Shown piece after piece: positions 8,260-15,880 of a stretch of DNA of 20,727 nucleotides (position 1 is the stretch's first letter; every line of letters starts with the position of its first letter). The stretch comes from Sediminibacterium sp. (lineage in GTDB: Bacteria; Bacteroidota; Bacteroidia; Chitinophagales; Chitinophagaceae). Where the stretch lies: contig JAOASV010000322.1 of assembly GCA_030158535.1 (NCBI GenBank), positions 1 through 20,727 on the forward strand, read 5' to 3'. The notes under the pieces are model-generated. The model was not told the DNA's origin. It saw only the letters and a list, made by a program, of their open reading frames with translations, and did no database searches. The translations under genes were made by a program, and so were the position numbers.

Positions 8260-8475
8260 ATGAATCAAATTAAAAAAATTGCCGGCATCATTTGGCTATT
8301 ATTAGGCCCTGCCTGTATTTATTTTATTGTGCGTGCCGCTGCACATGAAATTGCAGCAAAACCTGGCATTGACACAGTGATCCAATGGGGTGTTTTTGTG
8401 GTGATTTTTATTCCCATAGCTGTAGGCATGAGTATTTTTGGCTACTATGCCATTAAAGGTGAATACAATCACTGA
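8260..8475 (+). CDS. Small two-helix membrane protein (DUF6814-like)
   Basis: This 71-residue protein has two hydrophobic helices, at about residues 8-24 and 41-63, joined by a short polar loop (AAAHEIAAKPGIDT), and ends in YYAIKGEYNH. The pattern resembles, from memory, small proteins annotated as DUF6814 that occur beside MFS transporters in Bacteroidota; I could not verify the family. It starts 11 bases after the transporter stop, so the two are very likely co-transcribed and may form a complex. By analogy, the unrelated YjcH (DUF485) accompanies the acetate permease ActP in acs-yjcH-actP operons. A role as accessory subunit or stability factor of the transporter is inference. Confidence 0.75.
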   Translation: MNQIKKIAGIIWLLLGPACIYFIVRAAAHEIAAKPGIDTVIQWGVFVVIFIPIAVGMSIFGYYAIKGEYNH

Positions 8476-8525
8476 TTTTATAGATTGTTTATGAAATTGA
8501 AGTGGCCGGCTCTTACAAGAAATAA

Positions 8526-8533
8526 TATCTTTG
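8526..8533 (+). promoter_or_regulatory. Bacteroidota -7 element upstream of the GldA-like gene
   Basis: TATCTTTG is an exact match to the TAnnTTTG consensus. It ends 4 bases before the ATG at 8538, so transcription would begin at or within a few bases of the start codon. The -33 side is weak: the nearest TTG (8497-8499) is 26 bases upstream, longer than usual. The element separates the ABC gene transcriptionally from the MFS unit. Confidence 0.5.
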
Positions 8534-8537
8534 TATT

Positions 8538-9266
8538 ATGTCTATTGAGGTAAAAGAGGTAAGTAAAAACTACGGTACCCAAAAAGCGGTGCAGTCCATC
8601 AGTTTTTCTGTGGCGGCTGGCGCTGTGGTTGGTTTTTTAGGCCCTAATGGTGCTGGCAAAAGCACGACACTTAAAATGATTGCCGGCTATTTAACCCCCG
8701 ATGCTGGATCTATTACCGTTAACGGCATTGATGTGGTGAAAGATCCTATTGCAGCAAAAAAGCAAATAGGCTATTTGGCAGAAGCCAACCCACTCTACTA
8801 CGACATGTACGTTAAAGAATACCTCAGTTTTATTGGTAAAGTGCACGTTATCGAAAGCGTATCAAATGCTGTTACAAATAGTATTGAACTTACTGGCCTT
8901 GGAAACGAGTCGCATAAAAAAATAGGCCAGCTATCTAAAGGCTATAAGCAGCGGGTAGGACTGGCTGCAGCGCTTATTCATAACCCATCTGTGTTATTAT
9001 TAGACGAGCCTACATCAGGCCTTGACCCCAACCAAATTATTGAAATCAGAAACGTAATTAGGGAGCAAGGGCAGGTAAAAACAGTGCTCTTTTCGTCACA
9101 TATACTCCAAGAAGTAGAAGCTATCTGTGCCAGTGCCCTGATATTATCAAAAGGTCAAATTGTAGCCAACGATTTATTGTCTAATCTCCTCAGTAATAAG
9201 AGCCAGAGCCTAGAATCTGTGTTTAGGTCCCTAACAAGTGGCGCAGAAACGCCTATAAATGCTTAA
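8538..9266 (+). CDS. gldA: GldA-like ABC transporter ATP-binding protein
   Basis: This is the cytoplasmic ATPase subunit of an ABC transporter, most like GldA, which with GldF and GldG is linked to gliding motility and envelope function in Bacteroidota. It has Walker A GPNGAGKST (35-43), a Q-loop position in which Glu replaces Gln (YLAEANPLY, 79-87), the ABC signature LSKGYKQR (132-139), Walker B VLLLDEP (152-158) and the switch His188 in FSSHIL. YLxExNPLYxDxYVxEYL is characteristic of the GldA group. At 242 residues it is shorter than GldA proteins of about 300, because the C-terminal extension is nearly absent. No permease gene lies beside it: upstream is the small membrane protein and downstream is enolase, 49 bases away. 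The ABC-ATPase call is certain; the exact GldA role is probable. Gliding cannot be concluded from this gene alone. Confidence 0.85.
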   Translation: MSIEVKEVSKNYGTQKAVQSISFSVAAGAVVGFLGPNGAGKSTTLKMIAGYLTPDAGSITVNGIDVVKDPIAAKKQIGYLAEANPLYYDMYVKEYLSFIGKVHVIESVSNAVTNSIELTGLGNESHKKIGQLSKGYKQRVGLAAALIHNPSVLLLDEPTSGLDPNQIIEIRNVIREQGQVKTVLFSSHILQEVEAICASALILSKGQIVANDLLSNLLSNKSQSLESVFRSLTSGAETPINA

Positions 9267-9315
9267 ATTGCATCCTTAATATCAAACTAATTAGTCATAA
9301 AATAAGCAATCGAAC

Positions 9316-10608
9316 ATGAGTTACATTATTGAAGTACACGCCCGTCAAATTTTAGATAGTCGTGGCAATCCTACCGTAGAAGTTGATGTATTAACAGATG
9401 ATGGCGCTATGGGACGCGCTGCTGTACCAAGTGGTGCAAGTACAGGTATCCACGAAGCCGTAGAACTTCGTGATAACGATAAGAAAAAATATGTAGGCAA
9501 GGGCGTATTAAAAGCAGTTAAAAATGTAAACACATTAATTTCTGACGCCATTGTTGGTTTTGATATTACACAACAAGCAGCAATCGACGAAGCGCTCATT
9601 GCACTTGATGGAACACCTAACAAAAGTAAATTAGGTGCTAACGCAATGCTTGCAGTTAGTATGGCCGTTGCAAAAGCAGCAGCAGAAGAAGCAGCGCTTC
9701 CACTCTTCAGATATATTGGCGGCACCAATGCAAAAACATTGCCTATCCCAATGATGAATATTTTAAATGGTGGTGCACACGCTGACAATAAAATCGATTT
9801 CCAAGAATTCATGATCATGCCTGTAGGCGCTACATCATTTAGCGAAGGCTTAAGATGGGGCGTTGAAATTTTTCACACATTAAAATCTGTGTTAAAGAAA
9901 AAAGGATACAGCACCAACGTTGGTGACGAAGGTGGATTTGCACCAAACATTCAAAGCAACGAAGAAGCGATTGAAACCGTACTCGCTGCAATTAGCGCAG
10001 CAGGTTACAAAACAGGTTCTCAAATTGTAATTGCCATGGATGCTGCAAACAGTGAATTATGGGATGCTAAGAAAAAGAAATATGTTTTCCATAAGAGTAG
10101 CGGTAAAGTAATGAGCAGCGATGAGCTAGTGAAGTACTGGGAAAAATGGGTTAAACAATATCCGATCGCTTCTATCGAAGATGGTATGGCAGAAGATGAT
10201 TGGAATGGCTGGAAAGCCCTTACACAAGCGGTTGGCAGCAAATGTCAATTAGTAGGTGACGATTTATTTGTTACCAACGTAGACCGTTTACAAACAGGTA
10301 TCGATAAAAAAATTGCCAATGGCTTACTCGTAAAAGTAAACCAGATTGGTACTTTAACTGAAACGATTAACGCTGTTACACTTGCTCAACACAATGGTTA
10401 CAATACCATCATGAGTCACAGAAGCGGTGAGACAGAAGATACAACCATTGCTGATTTAGCAGTTGCATTAAACTGTGGTCAAATCAAAACAGGTTCGGCT
10501 TCAAGAACAGACCGTATTGCAAAATACAATCAGTTAATTCGTATCGAAGAAATGTTAGGATCAACAGCTATCTATCCGAAAGGGAAAATCAAGTTTGGCA
10601 CGAAATAA
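9316..10608 (+). CDS. eno: Enolase (phosphopyruvate hydratase)
   Basis: Enolase interconverts 2-phosphoglycerate and phosphoenolpyruvate in cytoplasmic glycolysis and gluconeogenesis. The 430-residue length is standard. The flexible loop SGASTG (39-44), the catalytic acid Glu205 in GDEGGFAP, the Mg2+ ligands Asp242, Glu288 and Asp315 (in MDAANSE, IEDGMAED and GDDLFVTN), the catalytic base Lys340 in LVKVNQIGT, and SHRSGET (367-373) are all present. The ATG at 9316 gives the normal N terminus (MSYIIEVHARQILDSRG). It is followed after 9 bases by the FtsB/DivIC gene, and an eno to septum-initiator order is widespread. No convincing promoter element was found in the 49 bases upstream, so it may be read from the ABC gene's promoter or from one I do not recognise. 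Confidence 0.98.
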   Translation: MSYIIEVHARQILDSRGNPTVEVDVLTDDGAMGRAAVPSGASTGIHEAVELRDNDKKKYVGKGVLKAVKNVNTLISDAIVGFDITQQAAIDEALIALDGTPNKSKLGANAMLAVSMAVAKAAAEEAALPLFRYIGGTNAKTLPIPMMNILNGGAHADNKIDFQEFMIMPVGATSFSEGLRWGVEIFHTLKSVLKKKGYSTNVGDEGGFAPNIQSNEEAIETVLAAISAAGYKTGSQIVIAMDAANSELWDAKKKKYVFHKSSGKVMSSDELVKYWEKWVKQYPIASIEDGMAEDDWNGWKALTQAVGSKCQLVGDDLFVTNVDRLQTGIDKKIANGLLVKVNQIGTLTETINAVTLAQHNGYNTIMSHRSGETEDTTIADLAVALNCGQIKTGSASRTDRIAKYNQLIRIEEMLGSTAIYPKGKIKFGTK

Positions 10609-10617
10609 TTTTTTATA

Positions 10618-10920
10618 ATGAAGAAAGTAACATCCATACTAACCAATAAATACCTGCTCGCAGGCATATTTTTTATTGTATGGATGTTATTTTTTGACCA
10701 ACGTAATTATTTTCAGCAAAAGGAAACCATGGCCGAACTTGATAAGTTGGAAACCAAAAAAAAGTATTACCAAGAGCAAATTGAAAAAGCCAAAGCCGAG
10801 CTTACCGATTTGCAAAATGATCCTGCTGCCCTCGAAAAATTTGCCCGCGAACGTTACCTGATGAAGCGCGATGGCGAAGACGTTTATATTATCGAAGATT
10901 CTTTAGCCCCCACAAAATAA
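10618..10920 (+). CDS. FtsB/DivIC-family septum formation initiator
   Basis: This 100-residue bitopic protein belongs to the FtsB/DivIC family, which joins FtsL and FtsQ/DivIB in the divisome and links septal ring assembly to peptidoglycan synthesis. A short cytoplasmic N terminus is followed by one transmembrane helix (about 10-26), a charged coiled coil with heptad-like Leu/Ile spacing (about 33-66), and the family's C-terminal motif FARERYLMKRDGEDVYII (about 75-92). It starts 9 bases after the enolase stop and is probably co-transcribed with it. Size and layout are typical. FtsB versus DivIC naming cannot be settled from sequence, so no symbol is given. Confidence 0.92.
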   Translation: MKKVTSILTNKYLLAGIFFIVWMLFFDQRNYFQQKETMAELDKLETKKKYYQEQIEKAKAELTDLQNDPAALEKFARERYLMKRDGEDVYIIEDSLAPTK

Positions 10921-10948
10921 AGCAGATCCTATCTCGTTTATAAGGGGT

Positions 10949-11176
10949 ATGGAACCGTTTAAAGAGGAAGATTTGTTGTTGTATCTCTATAAGGAGTGCC
11001 CCAAAGCCACCTCTGATGCTATACATACTGCTCTAGAAGAAGGCAATTACGTGCTAGAAGAACAGTTAAAAACCCTCCGCCGTTCTATTGCCCAGCTAAA
11101 TGCTTTGGAGCTCAAAAGACCCTCTCTTTTTTCATTAAAGGCGGTTAAAAATTATTCTAAAAAAGGACTGGACTAG
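10949..11176 (+). CDS. Conserved-looking hypothetical protein, 75 residues
   Basis: I do not recognise a named family with certainty. The protein is soluble, with no signal or membrane helix, and is predicted helical: EEDLLLYLYKE (6-16) followed by a region resembling the helical N-terminal half of small anti-sigma proteins, but lacking the His/Cys residues of a zinc-binding version (one Cys only, at 18). The C-terminal part is basic (ALELKRPSLFSLKAVKNYSKKG). It has a purine-rich AAGGGG string 1 base before the ATG and lies 28 bases after the FtsB/DivIC gene and 7 bases before nth, so it is probably in the same transcript. Similar small EDLLLYLY proteins occur in other Bacteroidota as far as I recall. 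An anti-sigma-like or adaptor role is only a guess. Confidence 0.7.
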   Translation: MEPFKEEDLLLYLYKECPKATSDAIHTALEEGNYVLEEQLKTLRRSIAQLNALELKRPSLFSLKAVKNYSKKGLD

Positions 11177-11183
11177 TATTTCC

Positions 11184-11840
11184 ATGACTAAAAAAGAAAG
11201 ATACGCCGGCGTCATTGCTTATTTTGAAGTGCAGGTTCCTATTGCGGAAACCGAGCTTTTGTACAACAATCCCTTTGAGCTATTAGTAGCCGTTATTTTA
11301 TCAGCGCAGTGTACCGATAAGCGCGTGAATCTTACCACACCTTCTATTTTTGCAAAATTTCCTACGCCACAAAAAATGGCGAAAGCTAGTTTTGACGAAA
11401 TGTTTGCGCTCATAAAAAGCATTTCTTATCCAAGTAATAAGTCTAAGCATTTAATTGGCATGGCTAATTTACTGCTGTCAAAATTTGGCGGCGAAGTGCC
11501 CATGACGGTAGATGAACTGGTGGAACTTCCAGGGGTGGGTAGAAAAACGGCTAACGTTATTACCAGTGTTATTGATCAGCAACCCAATATGGCAGTAGAT
11601 ACACACGTATTTAGGGTGAGTAAAAGACTGGGGCTCGTGGCACAAAAAGCAAGTACGCCCCTTGCCGTAGAAAAAGAACTCATAAAAAATATTCCTTCGG
11701 AACTGGTGCACAAAGCACACCACTGGCTAATACTACATGGCAGGTATACCTGTCTTGCCCGGTCGCCAAAATGTGACAGTTGTGGCCTGCAAGCAAATTG
11801 CCGTTATTACAATACCAAGGTATTAAAAGTCAAATCCTAG
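11184..11840 (+). CDS. nth: Endonuclease III (DNA glycosylase/AP lyase)
   Basis: This base-excision-repair enzyme removes oxidised pyrimidines and cleaves the DNA at the resulting abasic site. The 218-residue length is typical. The helix-hairpin-helix LPGVGRKTANV (115-125) contains the catalytic Lys121. The catalytic Asp139 lies in VDTHVFRVSKRLG. The C terminus carries the complete [4Fe-4S] ligand set Cys190-X6-Cys197-X2-Cys200-X5-Cys206. LSAQCTDKRVN (39-49) is the conserved N-terminal segment. It starts 7 bases after the 75-residue gene, as the last gene of the eno-led cluster. Its last 18 bases overlap the convergent barrel-fusion gene, so both 3' ends share sequence. No key residue is missing. 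Confidence 0.97.
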   Translation: MTKKERYAGVIAYFEVQVPIAETELLYNNPFELLVAVILSAQCTDKRVNLTTPSIFAKFPTPQKMAKASFDEMFALIKSISYPSNKSKHLIGMANLLLSKFGGEVPMTVDELVELPGVGRKTANVITSVIDQQPNMAVDTHVFRVSKRLGLVAQKASTPLAVEKELIKNIPSELVHKAHHWLILHGRYTCLARSPKCDSCGLQANCRYYNTKVLKVKS

Positions 11841-14800
11841 CGAGAAATAATAAAGTGGCTTTCCTTTAAATACGCCTTTCATTGGCCATGCAGCATCTAG
11901 TTTCATAAAGTAACCAAGCAGGGTACTTCTTACACCAAATCCATAACCACCCGCAAAAGGGCCAAGACCACCCGCATCAAGTTTTACAACTACTGGAGAG
12001 TTGGCGTCTACAATCACATCACCTGGGCGTTTAATACCGTTGTACTTGCCATTCCAAGCCGTTCCTAAATCTATAAACTGCGTGATTTGGAAGTTGCGTA
12101 AAAATGCGTTGTTGATAGGTCTATTAAATATGGTTGCAAAAAGAGGTAGTCTAAATTCTGAATTGATTACAAATGCATTGTTGCCGTTTGCAATATTTTG
12201 TTGGTAGCCTCTCATGTTTACAGCTAGAGATTGGAAAGCATAGCTCTGGTCCTGTGCTGGAAAATTTTGACTATTAAACTTTGGATTGATCCAGCTATCA
12301 ACACCACCTAAATAATAAATAATCTTTTGTCCGCCCCACGAAAAATCAGCAGCAGCTCTTCCGGCCCAAATAAAATTCCTGTAAATTTTGTAGTAGTAAC
12401 GTGCATCAAAACCTAGATTTAAAGTTGCCTTACCATTGTTCATTTCTGTTTTAAGGCTTGGCATATTGATGTCAAAGAAAACTTTGTAACGCAGTCCGTT
12501 CCAAATATTTTGTGTTGGGTTGATTGTATTATCATGCACATACTCGATGCGTGACACCATAAATTTACTCACTGTGTCAGGGTAGGCAAGTGCACCTGGA
12601 TCTGGATAGCCTACTCTATTATCGTAAGATTTTAAAATACCTCTATCTATACGAAGGCCAAAAGTGGCACGTAAACTTTTTACTTCATTAAATGGATACG
12701 CAATATTACCTTGGAATAAATTGGTAATAAGCATATTAGAATAAGGCGTATTAAAGTAGTTGGTTACATTGCTTCTATAATAAGTAGCACCCCAATCCAA
12801 TCTCTTTTTAAAGTTTTGGTAGCTAAAAATGATATCCTTGTCTTTGAGGTCGGTTCCAAAACGAATACCACCCATAAACTTATGGTCTTCTAATAAATCG
12901 CTGGTACCAATTCTTAAATTGAAGTTGAAATTATTACCATTGTTTAATTGAATGGGGCCTGCGCCACCTGCATAAGGTTGATATCTATTGAGTAATAAGT
13001 TATTTGAAAATCCACTTAAAATATAGTCGCTACTAAATTTAAGTCGGTAGTCAAATAGTTTGGAATCACTCAAAATATTTTTTGCCTTCGCCGATAATAG
13101 ATCCGCTTTTTTTACAGAAAAACTATCAGTGGGCTCATCGGAAAATTCTGATTGAAAAAGATTGGCTTTTGCAGAAGTGTCAATTGTTTTTTTGTAAACA
13201 ATAGCGTTACCTTCTGCTGCTCTCATTTCATCCATTACTTTTTTCATGTAAGTAGTGGGTCTTATATTGAGGTTTCTCTTTTTTAGTGCGATAGAGTCAA
13301 CACGCAACTTGTATAAGAATTTATAATCGCCTTCACGTCTTACTTCACTCACTTGTCCTTTATCACCAGCTATTCTAGTTTCTAAAAGTGAACTTTGGTA
13401 ATTGGTAATAGGGAATGTGTACGTAGAGTCTTTGTATACTTGAAAAAAACTAATGCTATCTGGTTTTTCTCTTTGCCATGCATTTAGGGTAGAGTCAATT
13501 TCTTTGGGTGATGCGTTGCGAAGCATATCGTCACCAATATGATAGAGTGTATCTAGTCCATTTCTTTGCGTTGCAAAAAATCCAGCCCATCTGTTACCAA
13601 CGCCGTTTTCATCAGCTACAAAAGTAAAGTGGTTGGTATTGTAGCCCATTGGATAGCTTGCATTTCCGTATTTTAAATTGGTAAGCTGTGTGATTTGTTT
13701 GTTTTTACTATTGTTTAAATAGTCAACCATAAACACGTTGAAATGATATTTGCTAGGTATTGCGGTGTCGCTATTTGGCGCATACGGGCTAGGCCTGTTG
13801 GATGAAAATAGAATGCCAGATTTATTTGGAAAAGAAACAAAACTTGGATGCAAATCATCGTATACGTCGTCTGTAAACTGTGTTAATTGGTTTTCTTCAA
13901 TTTTGTAAGTATAAATATCGGTATGGCCATTTTTAGCGGCACTCATCACTACATTATTAGCGTCTAGCATATAGGATGCATCTAAAATTTGATCGATGCC
14001 TGCAATTTTTTGCTTGAACCTCTTAATGCGCGTTACCACGTCATACACAAACATTTTAATAGCACCTTCTTCCGAATAGATGACTAATAATTTGGTTCCT
14101 TTATTATCCCAAGCCATAATTGGATAGTTGGGATTGATATCTCCTTGATTGGTTCTCACGCCTGATTTTAAAAGCACACGGCCGTCGTAAAAATTTTCCA
14201 TCAGCTTTACACTGTAAATGCCTCTGTTAAATTCTACGACCGCATAATTGTTGCTTTTTGGATTTGGGTTGGCTTGAAATCTGAAATAATCTTTTTTAGA
14301 AACGTCTTCTGAAATATTCAATTGACCTTTTGGTGAATTTTTTCGCTGACGAATGTCTTTAGCATATTTATCCTGTTCATATTCCATGAATTCAGATAAT
14401 ACTTCCTTGAATTTCTTTTTGCAAACTTTTAAAAAAGCGCTGTTTAAGTTTTTATAAATTCTAGCTAGATAAAGCAGATACGTGATGTTTTCTTTTCTAT
14501 ACTTTACACTGATATAATTCCAGAATGCATGCCCTGCAAGGGTTGGCTTGTCAAATGCAAATTGATAAAACGTATTGTATCTACCACTAAGCATGGCACT
14601 CTTAAGTGCGTCGTCTTTTTCTACGCTCCAGTTTTCGGCAGCATACACAACATAGCCATCAAGCATCCATTTGGGTAAATCTAGTAATGCTTGATTGCTT
14701 GCAAACTCACCAATGTCTTCACCAAAAAGTAAATTGTCAGATAATACTTTGGCGATGCCTTCTTTAATTTGTCTTTTTAAATTAGTGTGGTTGCCATCAA

Positions 14801-15176
14801 AGTAAACCACAATTTTATTGTTTACGAGTTTTGTTAGACCGCCAGCACTTTGCCAGTCTGATCCTAGACCAATATTGCTGCTTTTGTAATCATCATAATT
14901 ACTGTATACAATAATGTTGGCTCTACGCTGTAAAGAATATTCTACAAAATTTTCGATAGCGCCTAATTCCTGCTCTGCCACCTGTGCTACAAACTTGCCA
15001 AGTTCTACGCCACCTTGTGATGTATACGTATTAAAATTGGGCGATTGATGAAATTTCCACACCAGTTTTTTATATTGTACTCTATTTTTACCAAACTCTA
15101 CAGCATTGACCTGCGCCTGGCTAAAAACAACCAAACTACTCATGATAAAAATTAGTCCTATTCTTTTCAATTTCAT
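11823..15176 (-). CDS. Large exported protein: degenerate peptidase-MA-like region, TolB-like propeller, outer-membrane barrel
   Basis: This 1117-residue protein has a Sec signal peptide (residues 1 to about 22, ending SQAQ). Residues about 30-275 resemble peptidase-MA-like domains, but the HExxH position reads KEGIA (138-142) and the third-ligand position is Asp in LPKWMLDGYVVY (167-178), so zinc catalysis is unlikely. Residues about 300-560 hold TolB/WD-like beta-propeller repeats, such as DDLHPSFVSFPNKSGILFSSNRP and GHTDIYTYKIE. A linker of about 140 residues precedes a C-terminal beta-barrel (about 710-1117) like the BamA/surface-antigen type, with alternating hydrophobic strands and a terminal Phe (LGFDF), the outer-membrane insertion signature. 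It probably sits in the outer membrane with the propeller in the periplasm. Bacteroidota carry such proteins annotated loosely as TolB-like. Its function is unknown. It is divergent from the metallo-hydrolase across 60 bases and overlaps nth at the 3' end. Confidence 0.82.
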   Translation of the reverse strand: MKLKRIGLIFIMSSLVVFSQAQVNAVEFGKNRVQYKKLVWKFHQSPNFNTYTSQGGVELGKFVAQVAEQELGAIENFVEYSLQRRANIIVYSNYDDYKSSNIGLGSDWQSAGGLTKLVNNKIVVYFDGNHTNLKRQIKEGIAKVLSDNLLFGEDIGEFASNQALLDLPKWMLDGYVVYAAENWSVEKDDALKSAMLSGRYNTFYQFAFDKPTLAGHAFWNYISVKYRKENITYLLYLARIYKNLNSAFLKVCKKKFKEVLSEFMEYEQDKYAKDIRQRKNSPKGQLNISEDVSKKDYFRFQANPNPKSNNYAVVEFNRGIYSVKLMENFYDGRVLLKSGVRTNQGDINPNYPIMAWDNKGTKLLVIYSEEGAIKMFVYDVVTRIKRFKQKIAGIDQILDASYMLDANNVVMSAAKNGHTDIYTYKIEENQLTQFTDDVYDDLHPSFVSFPNKSGILFSSNRPSPYAPNSDTAIPSKYHFNVFMVDYLNNSKNKQITQLTNLKYGNASYPMGYNTNHFTFVADENGVGNRWAGFFATQRNGLDTLYHIGDDMLRNASPKEIDSTLNAWQREKPDSISFFQVYKDSTYTFPITNYQSSLLETRIAGDKGQVSEVRREGDYKFLYKLRVDSIALKKRNLNIRPTTYMKKVMDEMRAAEGNAIVYKKTIDTSAKANLFQSEFSDEPTDSFSVKKADLLSAKAKNILSDSKLFDYRLKFSSDYILSGFSNNLLLNRYQPYAGGAGPIQLNNGNNFNFNLRIGTSDLLEDHKFMGGIRFGTDLKDKDIIFSYQNFKKRLDWGATYYRSNVTNYFNTPYSNMLITNLFQGNIAYPFNEVKSLRATFGLRIDRGILKSYDNRVGYPDPGALAYPDTVSKFMVSRIEYVHDNTINPTQNIWNGLRYKVFFDINMPSLKTEMNNGKATLNLGFDARYYYKIYRNFIWAGRAAADFSWGGQKIIYYLGGVDSWINPKFNSQNFPAQDQSYAFQSLAVNMRGYQQNIANGNNAFVINSEFRLPLFATIFNRPINNAFLRNFQITQFIDLGTAWNGKYNGIKRPGDVIVDANSPVVVKLDAGGLGPFAGGYGFGVRSTLLGYFMKLDAAWPMKGVFKGKPLYYFSLGFDF

Positions 15177-15236
15177 AACCGAACTTTAGTGTTTTAAAAT
15201 TAGTCAATTACCTTGTAAAATTTTCATAAAACGCGC
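15177..15236. promoter_or_regulatory. 60-base divergent promoter region
   Basis: This short gap must hold promoters for both flanking genes. On the plus strand TACCTTG (15209-15215) is one T short of TAnnTTTG and lies 21 bases before the metallo-hydrolase ATG. On the minus strand TAATTTTA (15202-15195) matches all but the last base of TAnnTTTG and lies 18 bases before the ATG of the barrel fusion. The two elements are back to back. No clear -33 partners were seen, so these are weak candidates. Confidence 0.3.
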
Positions 15237-15872
15237 ATGATCCACATCAAAGCCTTCACTTTTAGCCCAATTTCAGAAAATACCTATGTTTTATACAACA
15301 ACGAAGGCAAAGCTATCATAATAGACCCTGGTTGTTACTTTCCAAACGAACAAGAAACGTTAAAAAATTTCTTGACGGATAACAGCTTAACGCCGGTATA
15401 CCTTCTCAATACCCATTGCCATCTCGATCATGTGTTTGGTAACAAATGGGTACACGAAACCTACGGTTTGGAGCCTCATTTGCATCCAAATGAGGAGGCT
15501 ATGTTAGCCCTGGCGCCGGTATCAGGTGAGCGTTGGGGTTTACCCTTTCAAAACTATACGGGGCCGCTGCATTTTTTAAATGATGGCGATACTGTATTAT
15601 TAGGGGAAACTGAAATTCAAGTGATTTTAGCGCCAGGCCATTCACCTGGAAGTATTTGCTTTTATATCCCTTCCCAAGGTGATTTGATGGGTGGTGACGT
15701 TTTATTTAGAGGAAGTATTGGAAGAACAGACCTTCCGGGTGGCGATTCAGAAACGCTTTTGAATAGTATTCGCGAAAAACTGTGGGTATTACCGGATGAA
15801 ACGGTGGTGTATTCGGGACATGGTATCAAAACAACCATTGGGTACGAAAAAAGAAACAATCCTTTTTTGTAA
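15237..15872 (+). CDS. MBL-fold metallo-hydrolase, glyoxalase II-like
   Basis: This 211-residue cytoplasmic enzyme has the metallo-beta-lactamase fold. The metal ligands are complete: THCHLDH (59-65), His135 in APGHSPGS, Asp154 in GGDVLF, and His195 in YSGHG. FRGSIGRTDLPGGD (157-170) and the C-terminal GHGIKTTIGYEKRNNPFL pattern are typical of the short glyoxalase-II-like subgroup, such as YcbL, which lacks the long C-terminal glutathione-binding domain of GloB. It probably hydrolyses a thioester or a related small substrate. No persulfide dioxygenase or rhodanese domain is present. The ATG at 15237 gives the usual MIHIKAFTFSPISENTY start. It is convergent with the following exported protein, 8 bases apart. 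Family firm, substrate unknown. Confidence 0.92.
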   Translation: MIHIKAFTFSPISENTYVLYNNEGKAIIIDPGCYFPNEQETLKNFLTDNSLTPVYLLNTHCHLDHVFGNKWVHETYGLEPHLHPNEEAMLALAPVSGERWGLPFQNYTGPLHFLNDGDTVLLGETEIQVILAPGHSPGSICFYIPSQGDLMGGDVLFRGSIGRTDLPGGDSETLLNSIREKLWVLPDETVVYSGHGIKTTIGYEKRNNPFL

Positions 15873-15880
15873 TGATATCA

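Noticed and set aside
8505..8512. GGCCGGC-type palindrome between the small membrane protein and the GldA-like gene
   Set aside because: No extended stem and no T-run follow, so a terminator is not supported.
9345..9818. 157-codon open frame on the minus strand inside enolase
   Set aside because: It is a mirror of the enolase frame; the Ala/Ser-rich sequence is typical of antisense shadows.
15873..15880. Perfect 8-base palindrome TGATATCA filling the gap between two convergent genes
   Set aside because: It is too short and has no loop, so it cannot act as a terminator hairpin; an 8-base palindrome is expected by chance in a window this size.
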